This document shows positions 63,719 to 64,000 of a stretch of DNA of 64,000 nt, in pieces. Where the stretch lies: NCBI RefSeq assembly GCF_036182465.1, contig NZ_CP108081.1, forward strand, positions 9,114,001-9,178,000. The letters run 5' to 3'. How positions within the stretch are numbered: the stretch's first letter is position 1; every line of letters starts with the position of its first letter. Position numbers and translations under genes: made by a program. Source of the DNA: Streptomyces sp. NBC_00258 (lineage in GTDB: Bacteria > Actinomycetota > Actinomycetes > Streptomycetales > Streptomycetaceae). The notes under the pieces are model-generated. The model made no database searches, was not told where the DNA came from, and saw only the letters and a program-made list of their open reading frames with translations.

Positions 63719-64000
63719 TCAGAGGAGCTTTCTGAGCCGGAGCAGGTCGCGTAGGCCCGCTTCGAGCTTGACCCGGCCCGAGCCCCAGGCCTTCGCGAAG
63801 TTCAGCTCGCCGTCGACCATCGCGACCAGGTCGTCGCCGGTCATCGTGAGCCGGATCTCGGCCTTGTCGGGCGGAGGGCCCTGGAGCGTGTCGAGCACCT
63901 CGATCCGGCCGTCCTTGAGACGGCCTACGAAGGTGATGTCGAGGTCGGTGATACGGCAGCTCAGCGAGCGGTCCAACGCCGCCGCGCTGCGTACGTCGCC
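63719..64000 (-). CDS. SCP2 sterol-binding domain protein (5' end beyond window)
   Basis: The C-terminal 93 codons of an SCP2-type lipid-transfer protein, minus strand, running out of the window at 64000. Visible motifs are DGRIEVLDTLQGPPPDKAEIRLTMTGDDLVAMVDGELNFAKAWGSGRVKLEAGLRDLLRLRKLL, which match the SCP2 sheet-helix arrangement (TMxxxDLxxMxxGxLxxxxAxxxGxVkxxG). The TTG at 63976 is an unlikely start because coding continues further upstream (GDVRSAAALDRSL). It is convergent with the iron operon, 49 bp from the ATPase stop. Function: probable binding of hydrophobic ligand. Confidence 0.85.
   Translation of the reverse strand, partial: GDVRSAAALDRSLSCRITDLDITFVGRLKDGRIEVLDTLQGPPPDKAEIRLTMTGDDLVAMVDGELNFAKAWGSGRVKLEAGLRDLLRLRKLL

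Overview
This is chromosomal DNA of an actinomycete, almost certainly a Streptomyces. GC is very high, third codon positions are G/C-rich, and there are GTG/TTG starts and leaderless-looking genes. Typical genus markers are a chaplin, a streptophobe-family protein, DUF3099, Spo0M, a single-GAF sensor kinase with a NarL-type regulator, and an rRNA operon without spacer tRNAs. From memory, the order fabG-fabI, tyrS, moaA, chpE and serB resembles one conserved arm of the S. coelicolor chromosome. Both window edges cut genes (SURF1 at the left, an SCP2-domain protein at the right).

Layout. 1-2.9 kb: SURF1, a cysteine-rich small protein, a DEDDh exonuclease with a BRCT domain and a TetR regulator, all on the minus strand. 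3-7.3 kb: a plus-strand catabolic operon (acetoacetate-decarboxylase family, SDR and two tandem amidohydrolase-2 proteins), separated from tetR by a perfect 7-3-7 palindrome. 7.3-10.8 kb: VIT-type metal transporter, a sterol-desaturase/ether-lipid-monooxygenase-like protein overlapping a YhhN lysoplasmalogenase-like protein, and a zinc alcohol dehydrogenase. 10.8-16.7 kb (minus): CopD, a CaiB-type CoA-transferase with swapped halves, and two paralogous secreted subtilases. 17-21.7 kb: DUF485 plus SSS symporter, moaA, small proteins and a GlsB-type protein. 21.8-27.7 kb: tyrS, a two-gene TldD/PmbA protease operon, fabG and fabI. 28-33 kb: FadR-type regulator divergent from a CynX/NimT transporter, small membrane proteins, SixA-type phosphatase and serB. 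33-38.6 kb: streptophobe protein, an FHA-FHA-ABC exporter fusion and a secreted lytic transglycosylase with a structured leader. 38.9-43.1 kb: queA-like enzyme, SDR, a two-component system and chpE. 43.3-49.6 kb: conserved hypothetical, ABC ATPase, NfeD-SPFH pair, HNH nuclease, YbhB, Spo0M and 3-methyladenine glycosylase. 49.6-55.4 kb: complete 16S-23S-5S operon with leader and terminator. 55.5-64 kb: a large Arg/Gly/Asp repeat protein with a folded C-terminal domain, DUF1015, a HAD phosphatase, an iron-box-controlled FecCDE-type uptake operon and SCP2.

Most of the window is Streptomyces core genome with no prophage, insertion sequence, CRISPR array or tRNA that I could see. Less ordinary signals are: eleven exact copies of a 12-bp palindrome buried in coding sequences of the first 40 kb; a dispersed 3'-end repeat (GGGGCGCGGGGAACTGCGCG-type) at three loci; the repeat-rich polyampholyte protein next to the rRNA operon, with a nearly identical 258-bp internal duplication; the permuted CoA-transferase; a hairpin leader on the transglycosylase gene; and the putatively self-contained TetR-controlled degradation operon. 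All counts and positions were read by eye, and family names rest on motif recognition rather than database searches.
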